Shown here piece by piece: positions 22,401-34,471 of a DNA stretch of 64,000 nt. The translations under genes were made by a program, and so were the position numbers. Origin of the DNA: Utricularia gibba (Eukaryota; Streptophyta; Magnoliopsida; Lamiales; Lentibulariaceae); NCBI GenBank assembly GCA_002189035.1, contig NEEC01000008.1, positions 1 to 64,000 of the forward strand, in the 5' to 3' direction. The notes beneath the pieces were generated by a model. That model was given only the letters and a program-made list of their open reading frames with translations. It made no database searches and was not told the DNA's origin. Position 1 is the first letter of the stretch, and every line of letters starts with the position of its first letter.

Positions 22401-22799
22401 TCACTCGACACTCCACCTTTGTTCATACCATGCTAGCCAACCACAGAGTTCAAGATTCTCTGCGTATAGTCTCTCCACTTCGATATACTTTGCAGTGGCA
22501 GCACTGCACTCATCACCGTGTGTCCAGATCGGTGTTGGCCCATCCGTGTTGCCCTTGACTTTTGGCTGTACATCTTCATCCTCTTCATGGGTCACCTCCT
22601 CAGAATCTTCATTTGTACTCCTATGTTGTCTACGGTGTCGAGGGGTTCCACACCACAAATGTTGTGTCCTAGGGGCATTGACAAAGGGGGACAATACGTC
22701 CTCCAGTGACTTTGTTATGCAAGAGAACAAATTCCCAAACCTTCTTGCTGCATGTTTTGGCAATACCTCTATGTCTACAACGACAACAACAAAAAGCAT
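22401..22799 (-). pseudogene. Second ORF of the Harbinger element, unknown
   Basis: The 132-residue frame has an acidic stretch (NEDSEEVTHEEDEDVQPK) and a C-terminal segment AKYIEVERLYAENLEL. Its place downstream of the transposase fits the partner protein of PIF/Harbinger elements, normally a Myb/SANT-like DNA-binding protein. No Myb repeat can be recognised here; the upstream part (to about 23200) is disrupted. The assignment rests on position only. Confidence 0.3.
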
Positions 22800-23489
22800 G
22801 AGTACTGTTAGAATATCCGAAATAATTGTTTGTGATCACCTGATGGGTGTCCAACATTTTCTGACACTATCAACATTGTTGGCCATTCTGGAGCAGAGGG
22901 TTGGCATACCTATACAAAACTAGTCCACCAATCATCATATGCTCTTCTCATGTCTGTAACCAGAACCACTCTAGGTTTTCCATGAAGCGAGTAGCGCGGA
23001 CTCCCCTTACGTAGCCAGTGTGTTTAGAAGCACCTGATTTTACAAATCGCAGTGTAGAGTAAAATGGCGCATCGCTGTACTACAAAATACCCTCACTACT
23101 ATGCTCCGGCTTCACACTCATCTGCTTTTTAATTTTTGACACCACCGGATACGATGAAACACGTGGTGCTTCTAACAACTTTAGTGTCGTACAAGCCTTC
23201 GTAGGACCTCGTATGAAGATCGTGGTGTTGGCTCCAATGATCCACCGTGTCTTACCATGTTACCCCATGGTAAGACATGAAACTACGGTACAATCCTAAC
23301 AATTTTTTTAGCAACCACCAAATACGATGGAAACAGGTGTTCAAGTTGGAGTATAAACTGGAGTTTAACTTGCTGTGACTTTGCAATGCAAACAGTTAAG
23401 CTTAGCAAATCCAGTACAAACGACACGATAGGTTTTGAACAGGAATTTAGGAAAACCACTAGCATGACAATGCCTAAAGCAGTGCTACA

Positions 23490-24790
23490 CTAGCGGCGTA
23501 TGCGGGATGCCAGCCACTCGATGTACATCCCCTCAGCTTGCTGGTCACGCCACCTATTCCATGCATGATTGCCTCCGGCAGAGACATCTTTTGTATCACT
23601 CATGTCCCTAGCTTCATTCTGAAAGTCCAATGGGACCTGATTCTCCAGGGGATCGACCACCATCTCCTTTCGAATGAGGTAATGGAGCAAAGCACATACC
23701 AATACAATGCGGTTCTGTGTGTCTACCTAATAGTAGCTAGCCGTCGTAGTATACCCCACCGCATCTTCATCAAGCCCCAAGCTCGTTCGATCACATTTCT
23801 GGCTGATGCATGCCGCATGTTGAATAGCTCGTTCGCATTCTGGGTGCTCCATTTCCCTGTCCCCACTCCTTCAAGTGGTAACGGACTCCACGGTATGGTG
23901 CCAAAAAGCCTCCCTATTGGCGTATCCATTGTCACATAGATAATATGTTCCTATGTCATCACGTATACATGGTGCATAAAATCATTGGAATCACATGCAC
24001 ACGGGCTAAACAAGTGAAATATCTGGGCATACATGGAAGCCATCGGATCGTGAGAGTGCATCGTTTAGCACCCGACTATCTGCAGCAGACCTCTCCACCC
24101 AGCAAGCACATATATAAATTTTAGGTGTTCATCACATACACCCAAAACGTTGGTGGATATCACCCCCTTTCGATTTCTATACCTTGCAGCATCACATTTG
24201 TTAACTCGTATACCGATGTATGTACCATCTATGTCCCCAACACAACCCTGCAAGTGCATAATCAATTTTAGGATACACATTCGTAAAAAGAAGCATGAAA
24301 GATGTGTCCACCTGGAAGTGTTTAAACTTTCCTTCTGATGCACGTTCTGCAGCAACTACTGGGGTCTCTAACAGCACCTCATGGAGGCAAAGCACCGCAT
24401 GCAACACCTTTTGGGAGCACCGAGACCTCCTCCCGTAGACATGCTTCTACACCCGCATTTTTTTATGATAACCTAATATTCCCAAAAACATGCAAACCAT
24501 CTCCGGAACCGTTACATATTTTCCAGCCTTTAAATTAGAACGATTTTCTAATGGGCTACATAAAATACCCAAAGCATCTCGGCTAATTCTCAAATTCTCA
24601 ATAGATGCACGCTATTCACATCACTCACCAACCTACTAATATACTCAACTTGTCTAGGAATCTTGTGTGTAAGTGAATACCTGCGTCTCACCCTATATCC
24701 CCTATAGTATTTCTTCCAATGTAAATATACTAACACATTCATTTGCACCAAGTATTCGGTCAAAACTGCCGCTGTCACACTCAAGATGAC
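23490..24790 (-). pseudogene. PIF/Harbinger transposase (DDE_Tnp_4), disrupted
   Basis: In order on minus: a helix-turn-helix-like N-terminal part (24590-24784; RQVEYISRLVSDVNSVHLLR), MLHAVLCLHEVLLETP (24407 down), then the catalytic core GCVGDIDGTYIGIRV with RYRNRKGVISTNVLGVCDEH and FIYVLAGWRG (24065-24300). The region around 23900-24060 should hold the second aspartate and is degraded. NANELFNMRHASARNVIERA (about 23790) bears the catalytic glutamate, and a C-terminal W-N-x-W-R-D segment follows. The enzyme would cut and paste the element. Stops and shifts make it inactive. Confidence 0.8.
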
Positions 24791-25190
24791 ATGACCCTCC
24801 GTGAAAAAATCTATGTCCCCTCAAAAGTCGCAAAAATCGAGCAAAATAAATCCACACACACAGCACCACAGATTCTGAAAATTGGAAATTCGCAAATAAA
24901 AACCCACTATGCGGTGCTGCCATGATTGGCCTCCGCGGTGTTACCGTGGACCAACCCACCAAGAACAGAAAGCATATTTACCGAAAGACCCATCCTTTTT
25001 GCGCTCAAAGAACACGCGACGCCACCGGCAAATCACGAATGTATATCTGGGTTGTAGATCTACGTTCAAATGTAGTTCACGCGAGGGCAAAAGTGAAAAT
25101 GCCAATTTTCACATCCATAACCGGAAAATCGGCCCGACCCACTCAACCAATTTTCACCCATAACAATTGTATTTATATTTTCTTATGTGA

Positions 25191-26865
25191 ATAATTTTTT
25201 TTTTTGAATGATATGAATCTCATTGCTTTTATTAAGTAATCGTGTAACTTATTTTAATATAATATAGTGCAACTTATTGAATAATTATTAAAAAATTAAA
25301 AAAATCAACACGAATTTGGTTTTAAATACAGCATATGTTTAAATTTGTCTTTCATAAACACACGCATGTGCTATGCATTACCCTCATCTTTATTGTGATA
25401 ATTAGTAACAAATATGCATGTGGGTTTGTCGTAATATACAATCCTAGAAAGTTTCATTAAATACATTTGTTGACCAAATTACACACATAGGTTAGCAATA
25501 AGGTGCAGCTATACTGAGTTTCATTAAATGCCTTTGTTGATCTAGTTATGGATGTTGGTTAGCCAGAATCCATGGTCATATCAAGTTTCATTAAATCATT
25601 TTTCATATTCTTGATATTTTAAAAATCCTATATTTTTCGTCTTCTTCATCATTATTACTTCTCTTATTGATGCCGCATTTGAATTTAAGTGAAGCTACTT
25701 TGTATAATAAGGGCTTTCTTTTGATTCAAGGTATGACTTTTGTAATTGAAGCAATTTTTCTGTTGGGTTTGGAATTTAGGAATTTGTTTTGCAAGTATTT
25801 ATGATTCAAGATATGCCTTTACTGTTTGGGTTGGTACTAGATGAGAGGTACCTTAGGTTTAATTTAGGTTTACCATCATCCTCTTATGAGATAAAGTTAT
25901 GTGGGATAGTGCTTGTTGGTTCTATATATGAGCAGATTATATAAATGTCGTCATTATGTCAGAACGGCACTTGGGTACACGAAAAAATAGATTAAAGAGT
26001 TGTTTCCTCATACCATAATGATCAGCTTGAAATCCCAAACACTCAATGCTAAACTAATGGGGAGCTAGGTGATAGTAAAAATGCTAGGCATTCAGTATAT
26101 GAATTTGGATTTTTTTAAAATGATTATTCAAAAAAACCGAAAATAAACAAAAAGGTTGATTTTAAAAATAATAAGAAAAATGAATTCAGATTTAGGTTCC
26201 ACCTTACTGAAATTCTCCCATGTGTTTGTGTATAAACTTTGAAGAATAACTCGCTTATGTAAGTTCTTGAGATAATACTCTAAAGTATTGCTGTTTGATA
26301 ACCGTTATAATACCACCTCTTATTTAACGAGATTATATAATCAATCACGCTACCAAAACTATTTCACTTCTTCTGATGACCTATGTGTTTCTCACATTTA
26401 ATCCTAACCCCTATATAGCGACCCACCTTCTTTTGCATGATATTGTTTGATTCATACCTCAAACTTTCACGTTTTTACATTCTCCCTTTTTGAAGAAAAA
26501 AACTCACACAAGATTATGGAAAGTCCTTCAATATAAACTATCTCGCTACCTAGTTTGTAGTCGATATGTAATTCGCATGTGATCTTTACATCCTTTCATG
26601 GGATGGGCCCTTCCACCCTCTTTGGAAACTCAACATCCTCTATGAGGTTTGCCCCACCAGTAGTCATAGGTTCTGGTTTGGCTTTAATAACAAATGTCAC
26701 GACCCATCCTCGACTTATATGATATTATCCGTTTCGAGCCTTTGAACTACTTTCCCTAATCTTGTATGAGAGTTTTCCCCAAAAGAAAAGAACGTAAGGC
26801 TATGAAGATTGGGGGTCCAAAGTAGATAATGTCATGCAAGTAGAGTGTGAGTGGTTACACTCTAC
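25191..26865. other. AT-rich intergenic DNA
   Basis: No gene is seen. A short degenerate tandem repeat lies at 25450-25610. At 26678-26694 a word resembling a decayed Copia primer site (GGCTTTAATAACA) precedes TGTCACGACCC, a word often found at the edge of plant LTRs, but no second edge was found. Confidence 0.4.
25450..25610. repeat. Three-unit degenerate tandem repeat (67-bp period)
   Basis: AGTTTCATTAAAT recurs at 25450, 25517 and 25584, each time followed by a T-rich word (ACATTTGTTGA, GCCTTTGTTGA, CATTTTTC). The spacing is 67 bp both times. Confidence 0.75.
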
Positions 26866-27251
26866 TAGAGATGTCAATGGGCCGGGTTCAGTCCGGGTAC
26901 TCTCAAAACCGAACCCGACATGAGGAATTTCAGTTGGGCCCAAACCCGAACGGGACCCGAACCTGAACCCGAAACTCAGTATCCAATGGATTCAATTTCG
27001 ATTCTAATAGAAATTTAAATATGATTTGAAATACATACTTTTTAAATTTTCACTATAATAATTTTAAAAGTTAAAAGGATGAATTAGAATTAAAAATATA
27101 TTAATTATTAAGCTCATAATAAAATTAAATTTTATTAATATTTTAAAAATATTTATATATCGATTTGGATTCGAGTTCTACGGGTCAAATAATTTAAACC
27201 CAAAATCAAACTTGTTCAGGTTCAGGTCACCCGGACCCATTTGCATCTCTA
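26866..27251. mobile_element. Non-autonomous hAT-type element, 386 bp, with 8-bp target duplication
   Basis: The left end TAGAGATGTCAATGGGCC and the inverted right end TAGAGATGCAAATGGGTC are imperfect terminal inverted repeats of the sort found in plant hAT miniature elements. CACTCTAC stands at 26858-26865 and again at 27252-27259, a perfect 8-bp target duplication, which is the hAT hallmark. The subterminal parts are rich in GGGTC/GACCC-like words and the middle is AT-rich with no coding capacity. Confidence 0.9.
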
Positions 27252-27274
27252 CACTCTACACCTCACACTTTCAC

Positions 27275-28726
27275 TGTTGGTGTATGTGTTCTAGAGACAA
27301 TCAACTCATTGGCAAATCTTATCCTTTGATGTTTACCTTGAATTGTGATCAAGTTTACATCATTGATAAAATCCTCTGCTTGATCTATGTGCTATAGAAA
27401 TTATGATGAGATCATAATGTGAGATTCTTCAAGCATTTATGTTCAAGTTAAAAACTCCCTGACTAGAGTATTTGTGAAATGAGGATATCACAAATACGGA
27501 TAAGTTGGCACCCATTGAGTTCCCTAAACTGTTTAGGCAATGGTTCTCACAATTGATGTAATGAGATTATTAGAACCTATGTGTGGGTGTCGATTAGAGA
27601 ATCGATTCACTGGATCACTCATCTTCGAGATGCTACTATGAGAAGCTAACCAAGTGTCAGTAGCAAGATCTCGAATATGACAGCCGTGCAAGTAAGCTTA
27701 GACTTGAGGTCAACAAAGTTATCTTGATCTTAAGCTCACATTTTCGCACATTACTAATGGGAGCCTAACCATGGCTTGCCTAGTATGGATGAGTAGGGAT
27801 GTGACTCCTTAAGGTTGGAGATAGTTGATTGATCAATAAAGGATTCATCACTCATGTTAGCGATGAGATCATATCTCAAGTAATTGCATCAAAGCCTAAC
27901 AGTAAGTCCTGGGCCCAGGGTAATGACACTCGAATTGTTTGAGTAGGTCATTGAGTGTTAGTGCTTGAATGCAATTATAAGTTCGATACATCAGAAAGAC
28001 ACACACCCATGTTCTGGTATCGAATGAGATATAAGTATGATAAAAGCTGTTCATTGCATGGTGGCTGGTCATGGAAAGTCTCAATCAGTTCACCTGATTA
28101 TTCTTTAATCTTGGGGATCATGATATGTTGCTAGACATCACTCATGATCGATAATGATGGATTTGATTAATTAAGAGTTAATTAATAAATCTATTATTAC
28201 GGTCTTGATTGAAGAAGTCTATAGGGTCACACACAATAATGGGGTCACTCATCGATATAAAATAGAATGACACAATTACATGAGATTTAATTGGTAAAGT
28301 GGATAAATTAAATAGAGAGTTATTTTGAGATTAATATTGATTAAACTCAAAATAAAAGATCTCATATAGATATGATTTGATATGTCACAAAAGATCTATA
28401 AAAAAGATTTAGATCTTGAGATCTGCTCCAAGGTCTTCGTGCTCTCTAAGACTGATCCACAAGGGGGCATTTTTCTCTACTAGCACCTGAGAAATTCGAC
28501 CAGCATTCAAGAGTCTTGAGAAGGTTATCGACAGAGTGCTCCACGTGTGGATACCATAGAGGCCGTCTGCTATTGGCGGTTGGTGAACAACGGAGTCCTC
28601 TGAAAAGTATTTTCAGAATCCCTTTGTCTAATGTATACCGTATTTCAAGATCTGCGTTGATGGTTTCTCAAAATTTTTAAAATTCTACTACTTTTGAGAC
28701 GTACGATGTCTACGAGAAATCCAACA
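27275..28726 (+). mobile_element. Solo LTR of a Copia-type element (1452 bp)
   Basis: The stretch begins TGTTGGTGTATGTGTTCTAG, close to the common plant Copia LTR start (TGTTGGAGTATG, then CTAGAGACAAT), and ends GAAATCCAACA. This gives 6-bp terminal inverted repeats TGTTGG/CCAACA. Flanks TTCAC and CCCAC share only CAC. No gag or pol is attached, so it is read as a solo LTR. The whole length has no significant ORF. Confidence 0.65.
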
Positions 28727-29816
28727 CCCACTAACAAATTAAGTCAAATATGTCTTACAAAGGATGTTCAATTTAATCCTTCTTCTTGGGTACTTCATGC
28801 CAATCCATGATTATCTTATACTCTCATTGGGTTATATAGTATTAGAAAACGTATTGATAAAGAAAACATTACAAAAAATAAAATAAAACCTCAAATTAAA
28901 TATCAAAAAGTATAGTAAAACAATCATATGCATAGACTTGTGGAAGTAAGACTTCATCACAAATCTATAAACGTAAATGTGTACATGCACAAACTCGACT
29001 TTAATATTAAAAAGTGATGAGAAATGAAAGTAAACAAAACTAAGAGATTCTAGACTCCTAGAATAACTTAAAGAATATGAAACTTCTCAACAATTTGGTA
29101 ATTAGACTGTTATATGAGGATAAAGATTTGCTAAGTTTTTTGATAGACTCATATCAAATATTCTATATCAATCTTTTAAGATTCAAATATTTTAAAATAA
29201 GATTCATAATTTTAATTTGAATTTTAAATAAATAAATATATGTATATACATATTTAATATGTGTTTGAATTTTTTTATATATTACGCTTTAACACATTTT
29301 TATTCAATGAAATACAATTGGATATGATCTATGACCCGGATTTTTCACAAGCATTATTAATTTCATAAAAAAATATTATTATGCAACACACAAAGGGTGA
29401 CGTGGCAAAGTATTCTCTGCCCCCCCCCCCCCCCCCCCCCCCGCTTCAATCCAACCCCTGCCTTTTGCAATTAAATAAATTGTATATATATATATTTTTG
29501 ACAATTAAATGAAATAAAGTAGATAGTTGCAGTTCCCGTACACCTTAGTGACATTCAACGTCACTTTTATAACAAATATTCATTTATTACTAGGAATTAA
29601 AACCAAGGAAACAATGTTTGTCATGAAGGTGAGAGGGATAATACGAAAAAAAAATGAAAAAGTTTTCGTTAATACAAAAATCGTGCCCTTTACTGAAAAT
29701 ACCCAAACAGCCCAAGGACGTGGAGCTCTCAAATTTGGTTGGATCAACGAATTCTTAAAAGGTCCAGCGAGAAGAACCGGAGAAGCTGCGGCGGTCAATC
29801 GCCTTGTGCTTGAGAC
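28727..29816. other. Intergenic DNA upstream of the PCH1-like gene
   Basis: AT-rich, no gene; it contains a 23-base cytosine run at 29420-29442. The promoter and 5' UTR of the downstream plus-strand gene should lie in 29450-29816. The open frame starting at 29527 covers this leader and is not supported as protein. Confidence 0.5.
29420..29442. repeat. 23-base poly-C run
   Basis: An uninterrupted run of cytosines, 23 long, about 400 bp upstream of the possible start of the PCH1-like gene. Run length is prone to sequencing or assembly error. Confidence 0.85.
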
Positions 29817-31705
29817 ATGGTATGCTTCTATTCGAGTAAAGCCTGTAAATGGCGACGCCAGTACGCTTATACAGAATTTTGCCTTCTTTTTTCAATTTTT
29901 CAGTTGCTTCGGATTTGAACCTCGCGTGTCATCGGAGATGGATTCACCGGCCTGTTTTTGTTTGACTGGCGACACAGTCTCGAGGTTTTTGTTAATTTTT
30001 TGGGAAAATCCCCGATTTTTCTTTGTTGCGTGGGTGTGTTTCTGGGTTTTTTGTTGCTGAATTTCAATATTATGCTTGAATTTGGTCGAGGTTCAGCTAA
30101 AGACATCCCTTTCGAAGATGGAACCCAGCCGCAATTTTGAGAATTTTAGGGCCAAATCTTCAGTATTTCCGATGAAAATTAGGTCTTCAGATGGTGAACA
30201 CAGCGATGGATACGTTCCGTTAGCAAATCTAATGTGTGATAGGAAAACAGCGAGTGATTCAATTGTGATTCCAGGTGTTATGAAATTCGCTAGATTATTA
30301 AACTCTCACTCGATAAGTTACTCCCCTTCAGTAACTGGGGAAGATAAGTTACTCAGGTTTCCTAATTTTACATTCCTACCAAGTCGAGGTAGAGTTTTTG
30401 AGAGAAGTGAATCTGGGAATTGTGATTTGGAAACTGAGAGAATATGGGCTACAACATTGGATTTTGTTGGTGAAGTAGCTGAGGGATCCCATACTAAGGC
30501 AATAACAAATGCGAATACGGACTCATCAAAGCAGCAGAAGACTATCTTGGGAACCAGTTCACAGGTTGAAATTAGTGGCAACAAGCGTAGCCATACTCAG
30601 AGCGCATCACCATTTTTTGAGCCTGGAAATAAACTCATGCTTAGGGAAGTGATTAGTGGCGCAAGTGAAGGAAGCAGAAATTTTCAGCATATTGGATCCT
30701 CTAGGTTTACTATATACAATAAGCTATCAGCAGATAGAAACGCCATGAATAAGGGTCTTTCGGCTGAGATGTCAAATTCAGGTATTTGTTTAAATCAAGT
30801 TGTTGATTTATCGTGCTTATGTAGCCTTATGGCATGCTTAAGTGTGGTGTTTTTAGGCTCGATTTGTTGTTTATAAACAAGCTCATTGCTATTTATGTTC
30901 ATGTCCGGGAGAAGAATTTCGAGTGATCGTCTTTTTTTTTCTCCCTTTCCTGTAGGTGCAAATTATGTTGCCTCAGCTAAGGTACTCTTAACCTGCCTCT
31001 CAACACCTGTCCTTGCTTTTATCATATAATTCAGTATTTTATGTTTTTGCACCTTAAAGGTTGCTTGTTTGGAAACATCAGCATTGTGATGAGAATTCAT
31101 GGCTGCTTTATGTTATAGGATCACAACAACCCCACAGGTTCATCATCGGAATATAAAAGAAAATCCCTCGGAGAATCGGGCATTCCATGGAAGGCAGCTG
31201 CATCTGTGGATGTCAACAAGCAGCTTGTTACCTTGCCAGCTAGCGCAAGTTCTGCGCATAGCAAGTGGACGACAACCTCAAGAACCCAGAAATTACATCC
31301 ATCGATTCGCCTCTACAGTGCTGACCAGTCTTTTCCGAAATCCCATCTCCTGGAGGATGATTACTGTGAACATAGATGGGTCAAGCGCCTCAAGGTAACC
31401 CAAGCTCACCAGTTTTGACGACATCAAGATTAGCAGCAGATCACAGTTCCCCGACCCACGTAAAGCCATGTGTTTCAAGGCGCCATGGTAAAGAACCAAT
31501 TCTGATTGGTGGTGACGATGAGGGCGTACCAGACGTGGCGCTCTCACATTTCTGGATAAAAAGATTTCTAAGAAATGAGCTCCACAAGAAGCAGTTCCCC
31601 AGCATCGCAGCAATGGCGGTTGTGGGGCGAACCATGAATGGTCATGGATCATGTGAGTTTCGGAAGAAGGGATCCATCACCATTTGGTCAACAAATGCCT
31701 TCTGA
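29817..31705 (+). CDS. Spliced gene, probable PCH1/PCHL-like phytochrome-signalling protein
   Basis: The core exons are 30118-30781, 30956-30981 (26 nt) and 31119-31394, joined with consistent phase and good splice sites. A last exon ends at TGA 31703-31705; its start is best placed at 31466 (phase 0, 71-nt intron), with less certainty. This gives about 401 residues from ATG 30118. An alternative start is ATG 29817-29819, followed at once by GT and joined to 30097, which adds seven in-frame residues. Motifs: SDSIVIPGVMKFARLL near the N-terminus and, at the C-terminus, SHFWIKRFLRNEL and SIAAMAVVGRTMNG. These recall the family annotated 'F-box protein At2g16365/At4g34550' (PCH1, PCHL), which bind and stabilise active phyB. 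No F-box is visible. The family name is from memory and tentative; that it is a real gene is well supported. Confidence 0.6.
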
Positions 31706-32032
31706 ACAAGATGTTGAGAACAAGCGTTTGACTGTGATGGTATTGCAGCACTTCGATAGTTGTATGCAAAATTAAGATTCGCGTAGATGAACGCTAACGA
31801 TGCTCGAATGCATTAAGACAACTTAGTGAATCATCAGGCAGATAATCATTTTGGTGTTTCCGAGTTAGAGAAAGAGCGCAAATTATGAATTCTGGAACCA
31901 AAAAAAAAAAAAAAACAGCAGCAAGAATCCGGACATGAGATACAAGAAGATGCCCAGTGTTCAAATGCATGACAGAATGGCAAAGAACAAGGATGCAAAA
32001 GTGATGAGATCAACCCTGCCAGACTACAAGGG
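31706..32032. other. Convergent 3' regions of the PCH1-like and eS25 genes
   Basis: No ORF. The two genes point toward each other, so both 3' UTRs and poly(A) signals should lie here. A 17-base A run occurs at 31899-31915. Confidence 0.5.
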
Positions 32033-32858
<826 letters not shown>

Positions 32859-32879
32859 TCAGGAGCCGCGGTTGACGAC

Positions 32880-32887
32880 TAGGGTTT
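32880..32887 (-). promoter_or_regulatory. Telo-box upstream of eS25
   Basis: AAACCCTA on minus, 45 bp upstream of the eS25 ATG. Telo-boxes are known promoter elements of plant ribosomal-protein and translation genes, acting together with site II elements such as the one at 32934-32939. Confidence 0.7.
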
Positions 32888-32933
32888 TTAAGTTTCACAG
32901 CGGCACTCAAACTGGGGCCCCATTTTGCATAAG

Positions 32934-32939
32934 GGCCCA
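32934..32939 (-). promoter_or_regulatory. Site II (TGGGCC) element upstream of eS25
   Basis: TGGGCC on minus, about 100 bp upstream of the eS25 ATG. TCP factors bind such sites and drive growth-linked expression of ribosomal-protein genes. A further GGGGCCCC lies at 32914-32921. Confidence 0.6.
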
Positions 32940-33330
32940 ACCATGGTACCCGTTAAAGAAGAGCCCATGCTCAACAACACAATACAATACCCATAAGAAA
33001 GGGTTAAATAAAACAAACATTTTCATAATAAAAAACATCCTGGCATCATCCTCTTACATACAATCAATCCTTTTCCTTTTGATCTAAAAACTCATAAAAT
33101 ACATAATGTCAATAAAGAATATCAAAATAATGTAAAAAATGGATTTTCGAAGAGCAAATAATTACTTGATAGATAATAGAGTGTTGTCAAAAAATGGTAT
33201 TACATAAAGATCCTAGCAGGCAGCAGCACAAAGTTCCCTTCCAGCTTTGCCAACTTTTTGAAGGTGGTGATTACCCTGTTACTAGGAGACGCTGAATCAC
33301 ATCTGGCTCGCTCCATCGAACACAGATCGA

Positions 33331-34332
33331 TCAGAACGCAGAATCACTGTTCTTCGCCTTTCCGAGCAACACATCTTTGGCTTCATTGATTTTAGAAGCG
33401 AGATAATGACTGCCACCGGAATCTGGGTGGTTTGCCACCATCACTCTCCGGTGTGCTTCACGTACCTTGTCGGGCGGAGTGCTTTCCCTGATCATCAACT
33501 ATATTCTAAATCAATAATGTGAATCAAGAACGTGGCAGAATGAATGCACCAGCAAAGTCTTTCTCTTGTAATCAGATTTTAGATCTCAGGAAGTTCATTC
33601 ATCAGATTCATAAAAGTGGCATAGCTACTTCACCAAAACGCTTGGAAGTTTCAAGACACGCCCAAAACTAATGTAAGACATCGCAACTTAAGCTCAAGAA
33701 AATCATAACTCTTGACAGGGGTCACCGCCACAGAGATACAAGCATCCATCAAATGGAATAAGCATGCACTAGTTGCAAAATCCACATCACAGAGACAGCA
33801 CAACAAGGGCTCATTCATTCAGCATCTGCTTCGAGCTATTATTCGATGCTAATCATTCATAATTAGCTCAGCACGGAAATATGAAGACAAAAATAACCCG
33901 AGAACAAATTGGAAAGAAGGCAGAAATTCAACAGTCCCAAACCCAAAAAAAAACCCAAATGCTTCACCTGACGCCGAGAATAAGCGCGGCTTCTCTTCGA
34001 GTCATTTTTTGCTGGAACCCACCTTCATAGAACTTACGCATCCTCGCAGTTGGCGGTCTTGCTTTGAACGCCTGCCAAGCCTCAATTCCGTATTTCCCTG
34101 CTAGCGCAGCAGCAGCTATCGCAACCCCAGCAATTAGCGGCGAAGTCTAATCCAAAAAAAAAGGCAAATTTTACATAAGCATTCATGTACTCAATGTTCC
34201 ACCGGTCGAATACAAATCTTGAACTCTTTCTAATAAACAACGAAAAAGATCGGGTTTTTCCATGATATGAAAACCGCAAACAATTGTCAATAAGCAATAT
34301 ACCAACCCATTCTTCTATCACTTGCTTACCAT
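33331..34332 (-). CDS. TIM14: TIM14/PAM18, J-protein of the mitochondrial import motor
   Basis: Three coding exons on minus: 34330-34332 (ATG only), 33968-34146 and 33331-33487, with GT-AG introns and matched phases, give 112 residues, the same length as Arabidopsis TIM14. The N-terminus ([20 protein letters not shown]) is a membrane segment; then [20 protein letters not shown] and [19 protein letters not shown] lead into the J-domain. HPD is at residues 81-83, in [20 protein letters not shown]. The protein is anchored in the inner membrane and stimulates mtHsp70 at the TIM23 channel through HPD. A telo-box (34420-34427) lies upstream. It is transcribed in the same direction as eS25, about 500 bp upstream of it. 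Confidence 0.95.
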
Positions 34333-34419
34333 CGCCGGGAGCGAGAGAACTTCAAGCGATCCAAACTATGCCTATTCCGCATCAGGGGGTGTGCGTAGTT
34401 TACGTGAGAATTTTGTTAC

Positions 34420-34427
34420 TAGGGTTT
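34420..34427 (-). promoter_or_regulatory. Telo-box upstream of TIM14
   Basis: AAACCCTA on minus, about 88 bp upstream of the TIM14 ATG, between this gene and tRNA-Glu. The same element precedes eS25, which suggests co-regulation with translation and mitochondrial-biogenesis genes. Confidence 0.6.
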
Positions 34428-34471
34428 TTATTTTAAAAACTATTAATCTCTTGGCAGTAACGAAGAAAACA

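Larger units (their letters stand above)
22337..25190 (-). mobile_element. PIF/Harbinger DNA transposon, decayed
   Basis: The minus strand holds a PIF/Harbinger (DDE_Tnp_4) transposase in pieces (23490-24790) and a second ORF (22401-22799), in the two-gene layout usual for this superfamily. Base composition is less AT-rich than on both sides. Terminal inverted repeats and a 3-bp TWA duplication could not be identified by eye, so the outer limits are approximate. Confidence 0.6.

Noticed and set aside
22384-22923. 179-residue plus-strand frame
   Set aside because: Antisense to the second Harbinger ORF region. No domain, and the minus strand has the transposon order.
26678-27274. Possible second LTR beginning TGTCACGACCC after a decayed primer-like word
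   Set aside because: No matching second edge, no internal coding region nearby, and the stretch is interrupted by the hAT element. Too weak to annotate.
29527-30060. 177-residue plus frame before the PCH1-like gene
   Set aside because: Runs through the leader and the probable first intron, ending in a W/F-rich tail. No splice or homology support.
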